Positions 46,456 to 57,308 of a stretch of DNA of 64,000 nt are shown piece by piece. Under the pieces are notes generated by a model. That model was not told the origin of the DNA. It did no database searches and saw nothing but the letters and a program-made list of their open reading frames with translations. The stretch lies in NCBI GenBank assembly GCA_036872755.1, contig JAVHNS010000001.1, positions 62,001-126,000 on the forward strand, written 5' to 3'. The position numbers and the translations under genes are program-made. Numbering within the stretch: the stretch's first letter is position 1; each line of letters begins with the position of its first letter. This stretch comes from Orbilia blumenaviensis (lineage: Eukaryota > Ascomycota > Orbiliomycetes > Orbiliales > Orbiliaceae).

Positions 46456-47105
46456 TAGCTGTAGTATGTAATATCATGCTCGACGGCATCTAGCTACGCC
46501 GGGTATCCCCAGCCGATGCAAAAGTAACAATACGATCCGCCGACTAGAATTGATGCGTATGGAGTGTTGGTTAGGTACGCATTAGGAACCGCTAACTAAC
46601 TGAGCTGCGGCTGGTTGGAGTATCAATTGATATCAACGGGATCCCTGCCAGGTCGGCCGCGGGTTAGCTTAGGGCTGTTAAATTTGGTTGGTGGTCGGTG
46701 ATGTTGACAGCACGCAATCTGGTCAACTTACTTACTTCATCCTCCCCTTCACGCAGACCAAGCCGGAAGGGCTTTCGCTCAATTGACCAAAAAGAAATCT
46801 CGCATTTCGACCAGCAAAACTAAACATCATCCTCGAAATGACCACTCCGACTTCAGACTTCCTTTTTGTCCAGCGCCATTAATTGAACATTACAGTTCTC
46901 CCGTCCAATGAGCTGTCGCCTGTCAGTCACGTTCGGACGGGGCGCCAAGCGGGCAGGAACAAAGCAGCCCGAGCTGGCTGCTGCCTGTTCTGCATCAGCT
47001 TCCCACACCAAAACCCAAACATAACGTCCCCACGATCTGGCTCCATTCTTCTGTCCCTTGGAACCGGCCCCGAACTCGTTCTTCGATTTCCCACTGTCAT
47101 CGTAT

Positions 47106-47111
47106 CACGTG
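47106..47111. promoter_or_regulatory. CACGTG E-box (proximal)
   Basis: A second CACGTG, 395 bases before the acid phosphatase start codon. A Pho4/NUC-1 role is inferred only. Confidence 0.35.
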
Positions 47112-47505
47112 TAGAAGGGGAGGGAGATTTCACGATTGTCGACAGGTTATAGGCAGGGCTGACCAGATCCTACCTTGGGGGCCGCTGTCGTAGCTGTTTC
47201 GGTTGCGAAATCGCCAAGACTCCCTCGTTCTCGCTACGTAGCCGTCGACGCTTGCTGGCTAGCTGACCAGCCCGAGCCCGAACCATCGTCTATTGTCGTA
47301 TTTCCATTTCAGGAAGGCATCGAACGCTATTCTGGGGTCTACTTTAATTCGGAAAGTCGATTTGATCGATTTGATCGGCCAGAATACCTAAGAGCTATGG
47401 CATGAAAGGGCCGTTCTACATGTCACCGACAGTCGCGTTCACATAGAACCAACTGCCAATTGTAACCCGAAGCCTCGTCTGCCTTTGCTCCGACACTACA
47501 GCACT

Positions 47506-49336
47506 ATGGGCAAAATCAGTATTCTCGAAAACAGGCTCCCATTTGGGAAGCTTAGGGCGAGATGGTATAAAGCTACCATCCTGCTCTTGGCTTTTGTGCT
47601 TATAGTCGTCAACTGGAGACGAAGCTGTATATCCAGTTATAGCTATACCGACAAGGAAAACACGATCCTCTACCACGATGAGGATTGTGTGTCTTTGGTC
47701 GTCTTCACAGCCAATATGTTCATCTGGGGGCTTATAACACCCATGGTGCTGTTGACCGAATTGTAGGTTATTCCTCACGCCATATTGTGTGCTTAGATAT
47801 ATAGTCGGTGCTAATATGAAATCCATGTAGAGTGACCGGAAAGGCCATCTTCGGACAGCGACATTGCGATTCACCCGATGACGGCTATCACTGCCACAAG
47901 GATATAAGCCGCCTGTGGGGACCATACTCGCCCTATTTCGCAGTCGATACTGCCGACGATTCAACTTTAAACAGGTATCACGGTTGTGAAGTCACGTTCG
48001 CAAATGGTACGCTCACCCCATTCATGCGCATCCCTGTTCTGCTTACCCGCTTACCCGCTCATTCACTAACCGACCAAACTAACCATCTACCAAATTCACA
48101 GTCCTATCTCGACATGGTGCGAGATACCCAACCGGAGGCGCTAGTGCCGGCATTAAAATCACCATCAACAAGATACAATCCCAGGCGACCTCTTATTCCC
48201 GAAAGACCGATTTCATGAAGACCTTCAAATACTCTCTTGGCGCCGATGCCCTTACGTCATTCGGCCAGCAGGAAATGTACAACTCCGGAGTCAGATTCTA
48301 CCGACGTTATGAATCATTGGCCTTCAATAATGACCCGTTCTTTCGATTCTCAGCTCAAGGACGTGTCATCGACTCCGGTGAGAAGTTCACACAAGGGTTC
48401 ATCGATGAAAAGACGAAGCGAACCGGGGAACCCGTCGGCCAATACCCCCCTGCAGTTCTGGTATATGAGGGTTACCCATTCAACAATACTATGGATCACG
48501 GCACCTGTCGTGAATTCGAAATGGGAAAGTTTTCTGGTGTAGCATCGGCAGCGCAAACCGAATACGCCACCATCTTTACGGCGCCCATAATCGAATGGCT
48601 AAAGAAGGAGATCATTGGCGTCGATTTAACCCCACAAGATGCCATCAACCTCATGTCACTATGCCCATTTTACACCGTCGCAGAACCAACGGGCGATCCG
48701 CTTCCCAAATTCTGCAATCTCTTCAGCAAGGACGAGTTCAAATCATACAACTACTACCTCTCTCTCGGAAAATTCTACGGTTACGGCCCAGGTAATCCAT
48801 TGGGGCCAGCCCAGGGCATTGGATATACCAACGAACTCATCTCGCGATTGACAGGCACGCCGGTGAATGACTCCACGACCACTAACAGCACCCTAGATGG
48901 CGATCCTTCTACCTTCCCACTGGATCGAAGGCTCTACGCCGACTTCTCGCATGATAATACCATGACATCTATATTTTCCGCTTTAAACCTTTTCCATGGC
49001 ATGAAAAACCTATCTACAACCGAACTCGACCAAACCAGCAAATTCAATGCTGCAGAACTAGTCCCCTTCGCGAGTAGGATGTACGTCGAGAAGCTACAGT
49101 GCGAGGACAACAAGAAGGAGGAATTCGTAAGAGTATTAATCAATGAACAGATAATGGAACTGAAGGCGTGTAAAGCGGACAAGAAGGGCCGGTGCACTGT
49201 AGGGGCATTTGTGGACAGTCTGCAATGGGCGCGAGACGGTGGGAACTGGGCAGAATGCGGATGGCCATACGAAATTTCGGAACAGAAAAGAAAAGAAAAG
49301 AAAAAACAAGAAAGTAAAATAACGAAACAAACCTAA
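47506..49336 (+). CDS. Histidine acid phosphatase (phytase-like), membrane-anchored
   Basis: Three exons (47506-47762, 47831-48006, 48102-49336) give 555 aa; introns are 68 and 95 nt. The second splice produces VLSRHGARYPT, the phosphohistidine motif with His at about 149; SHDNT with the His-Asp pair near 428 is the partner motif. Other family blocks are CDSPDDGYHCHKDISRLWG and YSPYF. These fit the histidine acid phosphatase/3-phytase family, which frees phosphate from organic esters such as phytate. The N terminus has a membrane segment (ATILLLAFVLIVVNW), and a second hydrophobic stretch lies near 65-80. The first exon is less certain than the rest. The C terminus is unusually Lys-rich after WAECGWPYEISEQ. 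Confidence 0.88.
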
Positions 49337-50194
49337 TTACGAAGGTTTATGAAACATGATTAGAAGAGAGAGAGAGTATCATTCCTAGCCATGGGCATTC
49401 GCATAAACCTTCTCTCCTTCACCATTATTCTTCCCTGCTGTTGTTTTTTTTTTTTTTTTTTTCGGAAGGGGGCTGAGCGACTATTAGTGGGCGTCTCTAT
49501 ACTACCTGAATAGCATACCCATAGAAGTAGTGTCTGTTTTCGCAGCTTCCGAGGCAGGCCTTATAGAAGTCCCCAAGATGGCGTTCCTCTGTGTTGGAGA
49601 TTTATTATTGTGCCACAGCCGCACTTAATGTTATACGGCGCGTGCCATAGTTAGGGAGCATTATATATTATTAACAAAAGTAAATTTACAATGTTTTAGA
49701 TATTATATTATACCGTACACAGCACAGTCTAGTCAGCAGTTACAGTAGTTCATAATTTGGACAACGGCCCATAAACTGGTTGGCGGGTACCTATATAGGT
49801 GATAACTAGTCTGCAAAGGCTAGTCCTGGTAAACCGGCTGCTGGGTGGCTAGTTAGCCCAACATAAACAAGCTACCGATTCAAAAATTATCGGCCCGCCT
49901 ACTTATAGGCCAACGATTAACTAGCCAGTTCGTTGGTTGGTTCCTGTTCAGCCGGCTGTTGGCCAGTTGGCTGGTGCCGGTTGGTGGGTGATTATGTTGT
50001 CTTCTGAAACGTTGCAAATTTAATTTTTGTTAGCGCGCCGTAATGCTACCTGGCCGAATGCATTATCGATATTGATTCCATATACACCGTACTTACGATT
50101 GTTACATCCTGACAGTCAAGCGCCCCTATAACTACACACGCACTAGCTATAGAACCCATATACTATAATAGCCCAGTTGACGTCGACGGTTTCG
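49337..50194. other. Intergenic with low-complexity blocks
   Basis: A poly(T) tract lies at about 49444-49462. From about 49770 to 49995 the sequence is made of recurring GGCTAGT, CCGGCTG and GGTTGG words. No gene is supported. Confidence 0.5.
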
Positions 50195-50929
50195 ATGTTA
50201 CTGATTACTACCCTCCCCAAGGAGATCCAGCATGATATTCTCTGGCACCTCGACGAGATCGTTGACCAAGTTGCCGCCGCGCTAGCCCACCCGCTATGGT
50301 GTAGCATACTCCAGATCAAATCCCTCCAAGCAACCAGATACCAACCCACGGGTATGGGTAACAGCCTAGGGTATCCCCTCATCCACAACCTATTCTTTGA
50401 AACTGCGGACCAAATCAGCTGTGTGGTTAAAGATGGGGCAGTGACATGCTTCAGACTTCGGTTCTTAAGGGGAGAATGGTGGGATAATCCAAATCTGCAG
50501 GACACATGGGATATATCGAATTGTCCCTTTCTCGACGAACCATTGGTGAAAGCTGCGGTTATGTGGGGTCCGCCGTGGAAGTTGGAGATAGAAACACACT
50601 CGCCCTTGAGTTATACAGTTCCGCAACTATTCGAGTGCACGGAAACAACGACGGTCCGTGATTTTTTGATCGCGGGGAGTGCAGGTAATATCAACCTGCC
50701 GGGGTATATAGAAGGAGAGGGGTTTCCGCCTGGAACACGGCAGGAGATCACGGTTAGCCGATCTACGATATATGGCTTTAGAAGAGACTCCAGGATCAAG
50801 AACGAAACTGCGCAAGATCCCAATGTTATCATGATCACAAACTTTACTATTGTACGGCGGTCGACGAAGCAGTATCTGGAGTGGATGGCCACCGACCAGC
50901 ATCTCGAATCGTCGCAGCGGCCTGTTTAA
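50195..50929 (+). CDS. F-box-like protein
   Basis: Single exon, 244 aa. The frame is open to 50177 only from TTG; the ATG at 50195 begins MLLITTLPKEIQ. Residues about 6-45 (LPKEIQHDILWHLDEI...ALAHPLW) match the N-terminal part of a fungal F-box, which recruits substrates to SCF ubiquitin ligases through Skp1. The remaining 200 residues show no WD40 or LRR repeats; they include WWDNPNLQDTW and KLEIETHSPLSYTVPQLF, which I do not recognise. F-box genes of this type are highly variable in fungi. The partner cannot be predicted. Confidence 0.65.
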   Translation: MLLITTLPKEIQHDILWHLDEIVDQVAAALAHPLWCSILQIKSLQATRYQPTGMGNSLGYPLIHNLFFETADQISCVVKDGAVTCFRLRFLRGEWWDNPNLQDTWDISNCPFLDEPLVKAAVMWGPPWKLEIETHSPLSYTVPQLFECTETTTVRDFLIAGSAGNINLPGYIEGEGFPPGTRQEITVSRSTIYGFRRDSRIKNETAQDPNVIMITNFTIVRRSTKQYLEWMATDQHLESSQRPV

Positions 50930-52214
50930 CCTAGTCTCGTAGTATTGTTTAACCATAGTTTACCTAAACACTTATAACTAAGTGATACATAGTACTCAAA
51001 TATATTGATGATCGCTCGACTATTTTGGCCTTCAAAACCTTAGTACCTCCGTCTAAAGTGTAGTCTAACTACGAGACTAATTCCACTAGCGACGAGAAGA
51101 GAGGTATACTATATCGAGAGCCGGTCACATGACTATTTTCATGATCAGAACAAGAGCATATTTCTTCGTCATTCACGGGAACCTGCCACCTTTTCATAGC
51201 CCAACAATCGACACCAATCACATGAATATTTAGCTGTCAAAACTGCTGTAGGTTCCTTTCTCCGTAATCGAGGAAGATCTTCACTAGAAAGAGGCCAGGC
51301 ATAATTTGCATAAAGCATCATCTAATGGTCGGTCACATGACGACTTTGGCTGCCAAAACCTAAGCAGCAGCTTTTTCCGCAACTGCGAGAAACCGAATTA
51401 TTTTATACCTACCACCCCGGGGCCGAGACTGCCTATCGCGTATCATGGCTCGCGTAGCCATTTTGACGTCAATAACTCGAATATTTTCCGCGATTGTCGA
51501 AATATCTTAGCAAAGAGATAATAGGCATGTTTAATTCCAACCGGATACAATGTGACTAGGCAGGCACCTTGTCTGGTGCTGCTGATAGATATTATCTAAT
51601 TTCTAAGTAAAGAACTTGAAACTAGGTACCTACCTAAGTACCTATACCGATTAGCCTATTCAAAGAGATTGGGCGTACGCGCAATCCCTCCTTTCTATTA
51701 TTATCTGCAATATCGCTCATAAGTCTGTCTATCCCAGAAAATTAAAACCTTTAGCTAGATAAGTTTCATCGACCAAATTCATCACGTGATAACCACAATT
51801 AATCTAATTGCTTGAATTGCCTAAATTACGGTGCTTCTTCTGAATAAATGTCTATGGCACATGTACGCCCATGTAGTACATGCGGTTCTCGGGCCGAAGC
51901 TCTAATGTCCGCTGTGCATTGCCATCCTAGAGCCGTTAGTTAGCGAGCAGTTGGTCAGCAAGGTACCTTATATCGGTCCATAACTTCGGTACTTCTAAAT
52001 AGCCTTTATAATTTAGTGACTGATGACGACAATGCAATGCGGAGGAACAAAACAAAAACAAAAACTGGGGAATAGTCTTAAGCCCAGATATCGAATATAG
52101 TACGGCCAACCAAAACTCGAGGATTGCATTGAAGGAGACTTCGAAGTCCAAGTAACGAAGTCGGTCGTCGACAGTCGAGGCGACATAGCATTCGGATCCC
52201 AACCTCGGCCCAAA
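50930..52214. other. Intergenic with degenerate tandem repeats
   Basis: No gene is supported. At 51012-51510 there is a set of five related units (see repeat entry). Confidence 0.55.
51012..51510 (+). repeat. Degenerate tandem repeat, 94-119 bp period
   Basis: Related segments start at about 51012, 51121, 51212, 51328 and 51447. Three contain TCACATGA, most contain ATTTT or ATTTA, three contain TCAAAAC or CCAAAAC, and three end in a TTTCTCCG/TTTTTCCG/TTTTCCG block. The copies are clearly diverged. Confidence 0.6.
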
Positions 52215-53623
52215 ATGGACAACCAAATTCCAACATCCTCAACACAGGCTGCTCTGACCAACGACCAGAATGTCATCCCGACCGCAAATTCGGGGCGGAC
52301 GATCCCAGCTCCAATCGCTATGAAGGATGTGGAGCATGTGCCTTCGACGCGCTGGGCACCGTCTTTTGCTTCAGTCACTAAAATCAAAATCATAAAATTA
52401 TCACATATGCGTTATAGACATCCATCTTCCGGAGTTGACGCATTGATCACATTTTTACTCGACTTTGGGATGGAAATCGTTAAGCGAACTGAAAATGCGA
52501 TCTGGTTTGGGGGATACGGAATCGATCAATATGTTTACTACGCGGAAATCGGAGATGAGAAAGAGTTTCTAGGTGGGACGTGGGAGGTTGAGAGCTGGGA
52601 TGACTTGGAGAGGTTGCCTTGAAATGCTCAGATTCATATGATTCCCTCTTTAGGAGCTGTGGCTGACTCGAGGAGGTACCAAATAGGGCCTCGAAACTGG
52701 GCAGTAGTCCGATAGTTGAGTTGAAAGATGCACCGGGTGGGGGTATGCAGTCTAAGTTCTCCTATCTCTACGGGCTACGCTAAATCTAACGACACCGACT
52801 TGATCTCAGGCCATATGACAACCGTCCATGATCCAGAAGGCTTCCCAGTAAACTTCATATGTGGTGCATCCCCCAGAGCACAGCCCACAAAGCAACCAGC
52901 CGAAGCTCTCCAAGTCAATGATGAGTTCTCTAAGCCCAGGAAAGGTGCCTTCCAGCGGTTTGAGCCAGGACCGGCCGCTGTCCATAAGGTTATATATGCT
53001 AAATTTTCAATGCCCTCCTTTGCTGATGGCTGGGGCTAACCGGGTAGCAAATATTTATAGCTCGGTCACTTTGGCCTTACAATCCACGATTTCGAATTAC
53101 AATTCCGCTGGTATACCAGCAACTTCAACCTTGTTCCCTCCGACATACTCTATGCTCAAGATGAAGCCGGCAATAAGTTCGATGTCGCAGCGTTCCTTCA
53201 TGTTGATAGGGGCAAGGCATACGTAGACCATCACTGTACAACCTATCATCTTACGCCTTTTCATATGATCATATAGGCACAACATACTGACCGCACTGTC
53301 TGCTCGTGTTTACAGCCTTCTTTTTCTCCGTTGCCGCCGCCCAACACGTCCACCACTCCTCCTACGAAGTCCACGACTATGACAGCCAAAATATGGGCCA
53401 CTACTGGCTAAAACAAAAGGGTTATAAGCCTGTCTGGGGCCTGGGAAGACATAGACTTGGTAGTCAAATATTTGATTACTGGTGGGATCCGAATGGGTTT
53501 ATGGTGGAGCATTACATTGATGGAGATCTTGTGAATGAGGATACGCCGACAGGAAGACAGCCAGCTGGGGATGAGAGCTTGGCGGTGTGGAGTGAGCCGG
53601 TGCCATCTACTTTCTTGGATTAA
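52215..53623 (+). CDS. VOC-family extradiol ring-cleavage dioxygenase
   Basis: Five exons (52215-52612, 52687-52742, 52810-52988, 53061-53235, 53316-53623) give 371 aa; all introns are 67-80 nt with CTAAC/CTGAC branches. Donors of introns 1 and 3 (GTTGCC, GTTATA) are weak, but every join recovers a conserved block: LERASKLGSS, APGGGHMTTVHDPEGFP, AVHKLGHFGL, and VDHHSFFFS. The protein has two VOC modules. In the second, His in LGHFGL, His in HVHHSSYEV and Glu in FMVEHYIDGD fit the 2-His-1-carboxylate Fe(II) site of type I extradiol dioxygenases (catechol 2,3-dioxygenase-like). The N-terminal 60 residues are not conserved. The aromatic substrate is unknown. Confidence 0.87.
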
Positions 53624-53833
53624 ATGTGTCTGCATCCACAGGGGCCGCTTGATACTAGTCAAGGATAGACGAATTAAGCTGCAAGGCTATACGTAAAAGG
53701 TTAACCATATCTGCAGCAGCCCTCCAATATTGGGATTATATAATATGATATACACCGGACTCCTTGGGAACAGTTCCAGCTCTAGTCTTTAAAAAAACCG
53801 TAGCAAATACCACCATATACACAAAATCAAGCT
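53624..53833. other. Convergent intergenic between VOC and SDR genes
   Basis: 210 bases between two stop codons on opposite strands; no extra feature seen. Confidence 0.6.
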
Positions 53834-54784
53834 CTATAGCTTAGCCTTAGGCTCTTCTTCCTCATCCTTAAAGATGTCACCAGTGAGATGACCACCGCCA
53901 TCAAGTGGGATCACAACGCCATTGACATGACTACTAGCCTTCGCAGACAGGAAAACCACCAATCCAGCGAAATCATCCTCAACACCTAATCTTCCATTCA
54001 AATTCTTCTTAGCCAAATGATCCATCCCGCCGTAGATATCAATCAAAGCGTTTGCCATCTTGGATGGGAAGAAACCCGGAGCGATAGAGTTGCAGAGAAT
54101 ACGCTGGGGTCCAAGAGTAACGGCCAAATGCTTTGTGAGGTGCATAACAGCAGCCTTAGAAGCAGAGTAGGAATATGTGGCATTTGGACCAGTCGAAAAT
54201 CCCTTAATTCCCGCGACCGAGGAGGTGGTGATGACACGCGAAGGGTCGGCAATGGTAGCGTTCTTGGCAAGCAATGGTGTCATTCTATCATCAGCGAGAA
54301 GGGAAAAAAAAATTGTCAGTTTCTATCATAGCTACCGGGGAAGGGATGTAGAGGGGTAACGCAGGGGGACGTACTCTTGGACCAACAAAAAGACGCTGGT
54401 AACATTCAAGGTCATAACTTTATCCCAGTACTCTTTCTTCCAGCTACCATAGGGAGCACCCCAGGTGGCACCAGCATTTGCGATCAAGATATCGACATGA
54501 TCCACATCCTTCTGGACCTCCTTGACGAAACGCGTGATCTCCTCTTGTTTGGAGATATCGGCGGGGATAGAGATAGCTTTGCCCTTGATTCCTGGTAGGG
54601 CATTGAGAGCCTTGACAGCTTCTTCGCAAGCCGAGGCCTTACGGGATGTGATGTAGACCTTTGAGCAACCGGAGAGGAGCAGAGCAGTGGCGGCATGGAG
54701 ACCTAGGCCACGAGACCCACCGGTCACGACTGCGATTTTGCCGGGCGTGGAGAAGAGCGTTGGAATTGGGGATATAGCGGACAT
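53834..54784 (-). CDS. Short-chain dehydrogenase/reductase with -AKL tail
   Basis: Two exons on the minus strand, 54784-54375 and 54284-53834, give 286 aa; the 90-nt intron separates LLVQ from EMTPLLAK. Classical SDR features are TGGSRGLG (residues 21-28, NADP-type by the Arg), ANAGATWGAPYG, ITTSSVAG, the YSASK catalytic Tyr-Lys at 176-180, and ILCNSIAPGFFPSKM. The closest broad type is gluconate 5-dehydrogenase/3-oxoacyl reductase-like; the substrate is uncertain. The protein ends in -AKL, which fits the peroxisomal PTS1 consensus, so peroxisomal location is likely. It lies tail-to-tail with the VOC dioxygenase, 210 bases apart. Confidence 0.92.
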
Positions 54785-55417
54785 GGTGAGCTTGCGACCG
54801 ATAAGCCTGGTGGTATCAAGGGGGGATGAAGGAGAAGTGAAGAAGGGGGGAAAGGCATCAGCATAGACAGAGGAGGGGTGGCCGTGTTATAGCCATCCAT
54901 CGTTGCGCGGTGGTTCAGTCGTCGACGATATGATGCCTCGGTTCGGGGCAGCCAAAGGCTGGGGAATCGCGTTTTGGGTGTGCCTCAATTGAGCCGAGGC
55001 GTCGGCCCTGCCGATGTTGCATTTTGTCCCCGCAACCCACTCAAATTTTAAAGCCGTGCATATATGCATAAGGCACCATTGAGCCTCCTAGTCTGGACTC
55101 GATTGGATTGGATTCGTAGGTTATTTATCAAATTTCCTAGAATTTCGCCCGGTATCACATATCTAAGTGGTATGGCCGTAATATAGAAAGTTTATAGATA
55201 ATGGTCGTAGTGTCTATGCATAAATATGAAGATGTACCCCAGAACTAGATATCAACGAGAGATCTTATAATACATAGGAAATGAAGATAGACTCCGGAAG
55301 CGCCAGGAAATGTAAGTGAATGTCAATCCGTTCTATGCGTTATACTGCATGTATGAAATGATGCCTGGTGCTGAAATCGATGCCATAAAAACAATAATGG
55401 TAATAATGATGATACGA
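54785..55417. other. Intergenic
   Basis: No supported gene; separates two minus-strand genes. Confidence 0.6.
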
Positions 55418-57308
55418 TCAGTCAATTCTCACGCTATCCCTCCAATCCTGCAGTTGTGCCTGTACCTGCAGCTGTGCCTGTGTCCGTATTTGAGTATTTG
55501 CCGGTCTCCCACTACTGCTCGGCCTTGGTGTCAAGGCGGCTGTATGGTCGATGCTATCCAGCGTGTCCCAGTGGCTGAGATCCAAAGAATTTGTCGAAGA
55601 GTTGACACCGCTAGCACTCCCAGTGCTCTCGAAACTCGGATTCGTCAGCAACCCCGGCCGAATCTCCTCTACCCTTATAGTTGGCGGTATTGATAGTGCT
55701 GGAGACTCTGACCGGACATCTTTAAACTCCATATTTGAGCTAGACGGGCTGGATGCTGGACTGTATCTTGAGCCGTGATGATTGAACTTTAGTCGTGATA
55801 TCGACAGATGTCGGCCCCAATGCACACGTCTTCTCCCTTGGATATTCTTATCATCCTTCTCTTCATTTAACTCTCCTTCTAGCCCCGCGATAGCCTCGAC
55901 ATCCTTGTCGTCCTGTAAACCTCTTCGTGATCCAAAATTAGCACTCCCTCCCACCGAACTCCCCATCTCCATCGATTCTGCGGTTCCTAGGATACGTCCG
56001 TAATGGGACTGCAACAACTGACTGTCGAGGTCTCCAACTGCTCCTTCTCCCCGGCCGATTTGAGATCTGGACTGCGTGCTGCTGCTGAGCATCACAGAAG
56101 AACATTTAGATGCTGAAGAAGTTGAGGTAGTCATTGAGCGGAAGGACTTTACTACTTTGCCGGTTATGTGTACTACTTTTGGTTCGCTCGAAAGGCCGCT
56201 GAAGAACTGTCGGGCAGCAGGTACGCAGGCTGCTACAATGGCTACCGTGCCTTCGAGTTGACAACATATTGTGATATTAACCGATGCATCTAAACTCGCG
56301 TTAGCACGGTACCCTAGAACTCTGGCGGTGTGCTGCTAATATTATTCAACCAAAACTTGAAATAACGTACCGGACTGGTCTAAATCTTCGACAATCGGGG
56401 CAAGGTAAAAGCACCTCGCAATAGAAATGACACAAGCACTAACATATTTGTCAGCCACGTATATTCGTTATTGTGCGACCCGGATTTTAGGACAGAGATA
56501 CCCACCTCAACCCCAGCGAAAACATCGCCAGTACCTCCATCTTTTTTCGTAAAGACAATCCACTCAGCGCATTCACCAGCCGTATTGGCGCCAGCACTGA
56601 TGCAAAATCCAGCGCCAACTGGAAAGCACTAATGATGTAATAAATGTACAGTGGTTTACACCCTGTCTTAAATTTAACGTAAACATCCCAGGCGGCTCTG
56701 ACATCCGAACACTGAAATGTATATGCAAAAACCGATGCAATTGCAAAAAGAATATTACACACGATCAACGTGTTATTTAGTATCGTAAAAGATCTGGATG
56801 CCTCCCTAAATAATCTTCCCAGGAAGAACAGAAGCGACAGCCGGACCATGACAAGCGTGCAGGTGAATATTACTTCGTAGACATATAAAATTTTATAGTC
56901 GAAGAGTAATGACGACAGTTTCATATCGTAAGTATGATAGCCCCATTGATAATTATTGACCCCGACCAGGACAAGTATCCACTGTGAAAGCATCATAAGA
57001 TACCCCACAGCTAAACAATAATCATCCATGCTGAACCTTCCCCTGCTCTGCTTCGTCCGAACATAAACTCGTATTGATATCATCACCGTAGTGAAGGTGG
57101 CAGTCGCTATCGTGAAGCCATTGAGAAGATCTTGATTATATCTCGGAGGGATATAATTCGGGTCGGTTAAGACCGGAGGTATTGGTAACTCGGAGAGGGG
57201 GGTACCAGATAAGATCGCAAGGTCGTAAAGGCCGAGTAGGTCTTCGGGCGTTTGTCCGGTTGAATAGACTGTCGGAGAGGTTCTGGGTGCCGTACTAGTG
57301 GTTGACAT
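55418..57308 (-). CDS. Fungal rhodopsin-domain (Pth11-like) seven-pass membrane protein
   Basis: Three exons on the minus strand, 57308-56506, 56438-56371 and 56289-55418, give 580 aa; exon 2 is 68 nt. The start ATG is the first of the MSTTSTAP sequence. The membrane part has segments such as GFTIATATFTTVMISIRVYV, CLAVGYLMMLSQWILVLVGV, IFTCTLVMVRLSLLFFLGRLF and TILNNTLIVCNILFAIASVF, typical of the fungal rhodopsin domain (PF20684). The joined exons read LGLSACVISIARCFYLAPIVEDLDQSD and then GTVAIVAACVPAARQFF, the expected last segment. No CFEM domain precedes it. The C-terminal 240 residues are a Ser-rich cytosolic tail with no domain. Such proteins are linked to surface sensing; the ligand is unknown. 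Confidence 0.9.

Larger units (their letters stand above)
44763..47505. other. Divergent intergenic, 2.7 kb
   Basis: No supported gene. It contains a TATAAAAG element for the minus-strand gene at 44883-44890 and two CACGTG hexamers at 46450-46455 and 47106-47111. Short ORFs have no motifs. Confidence 0.55.
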
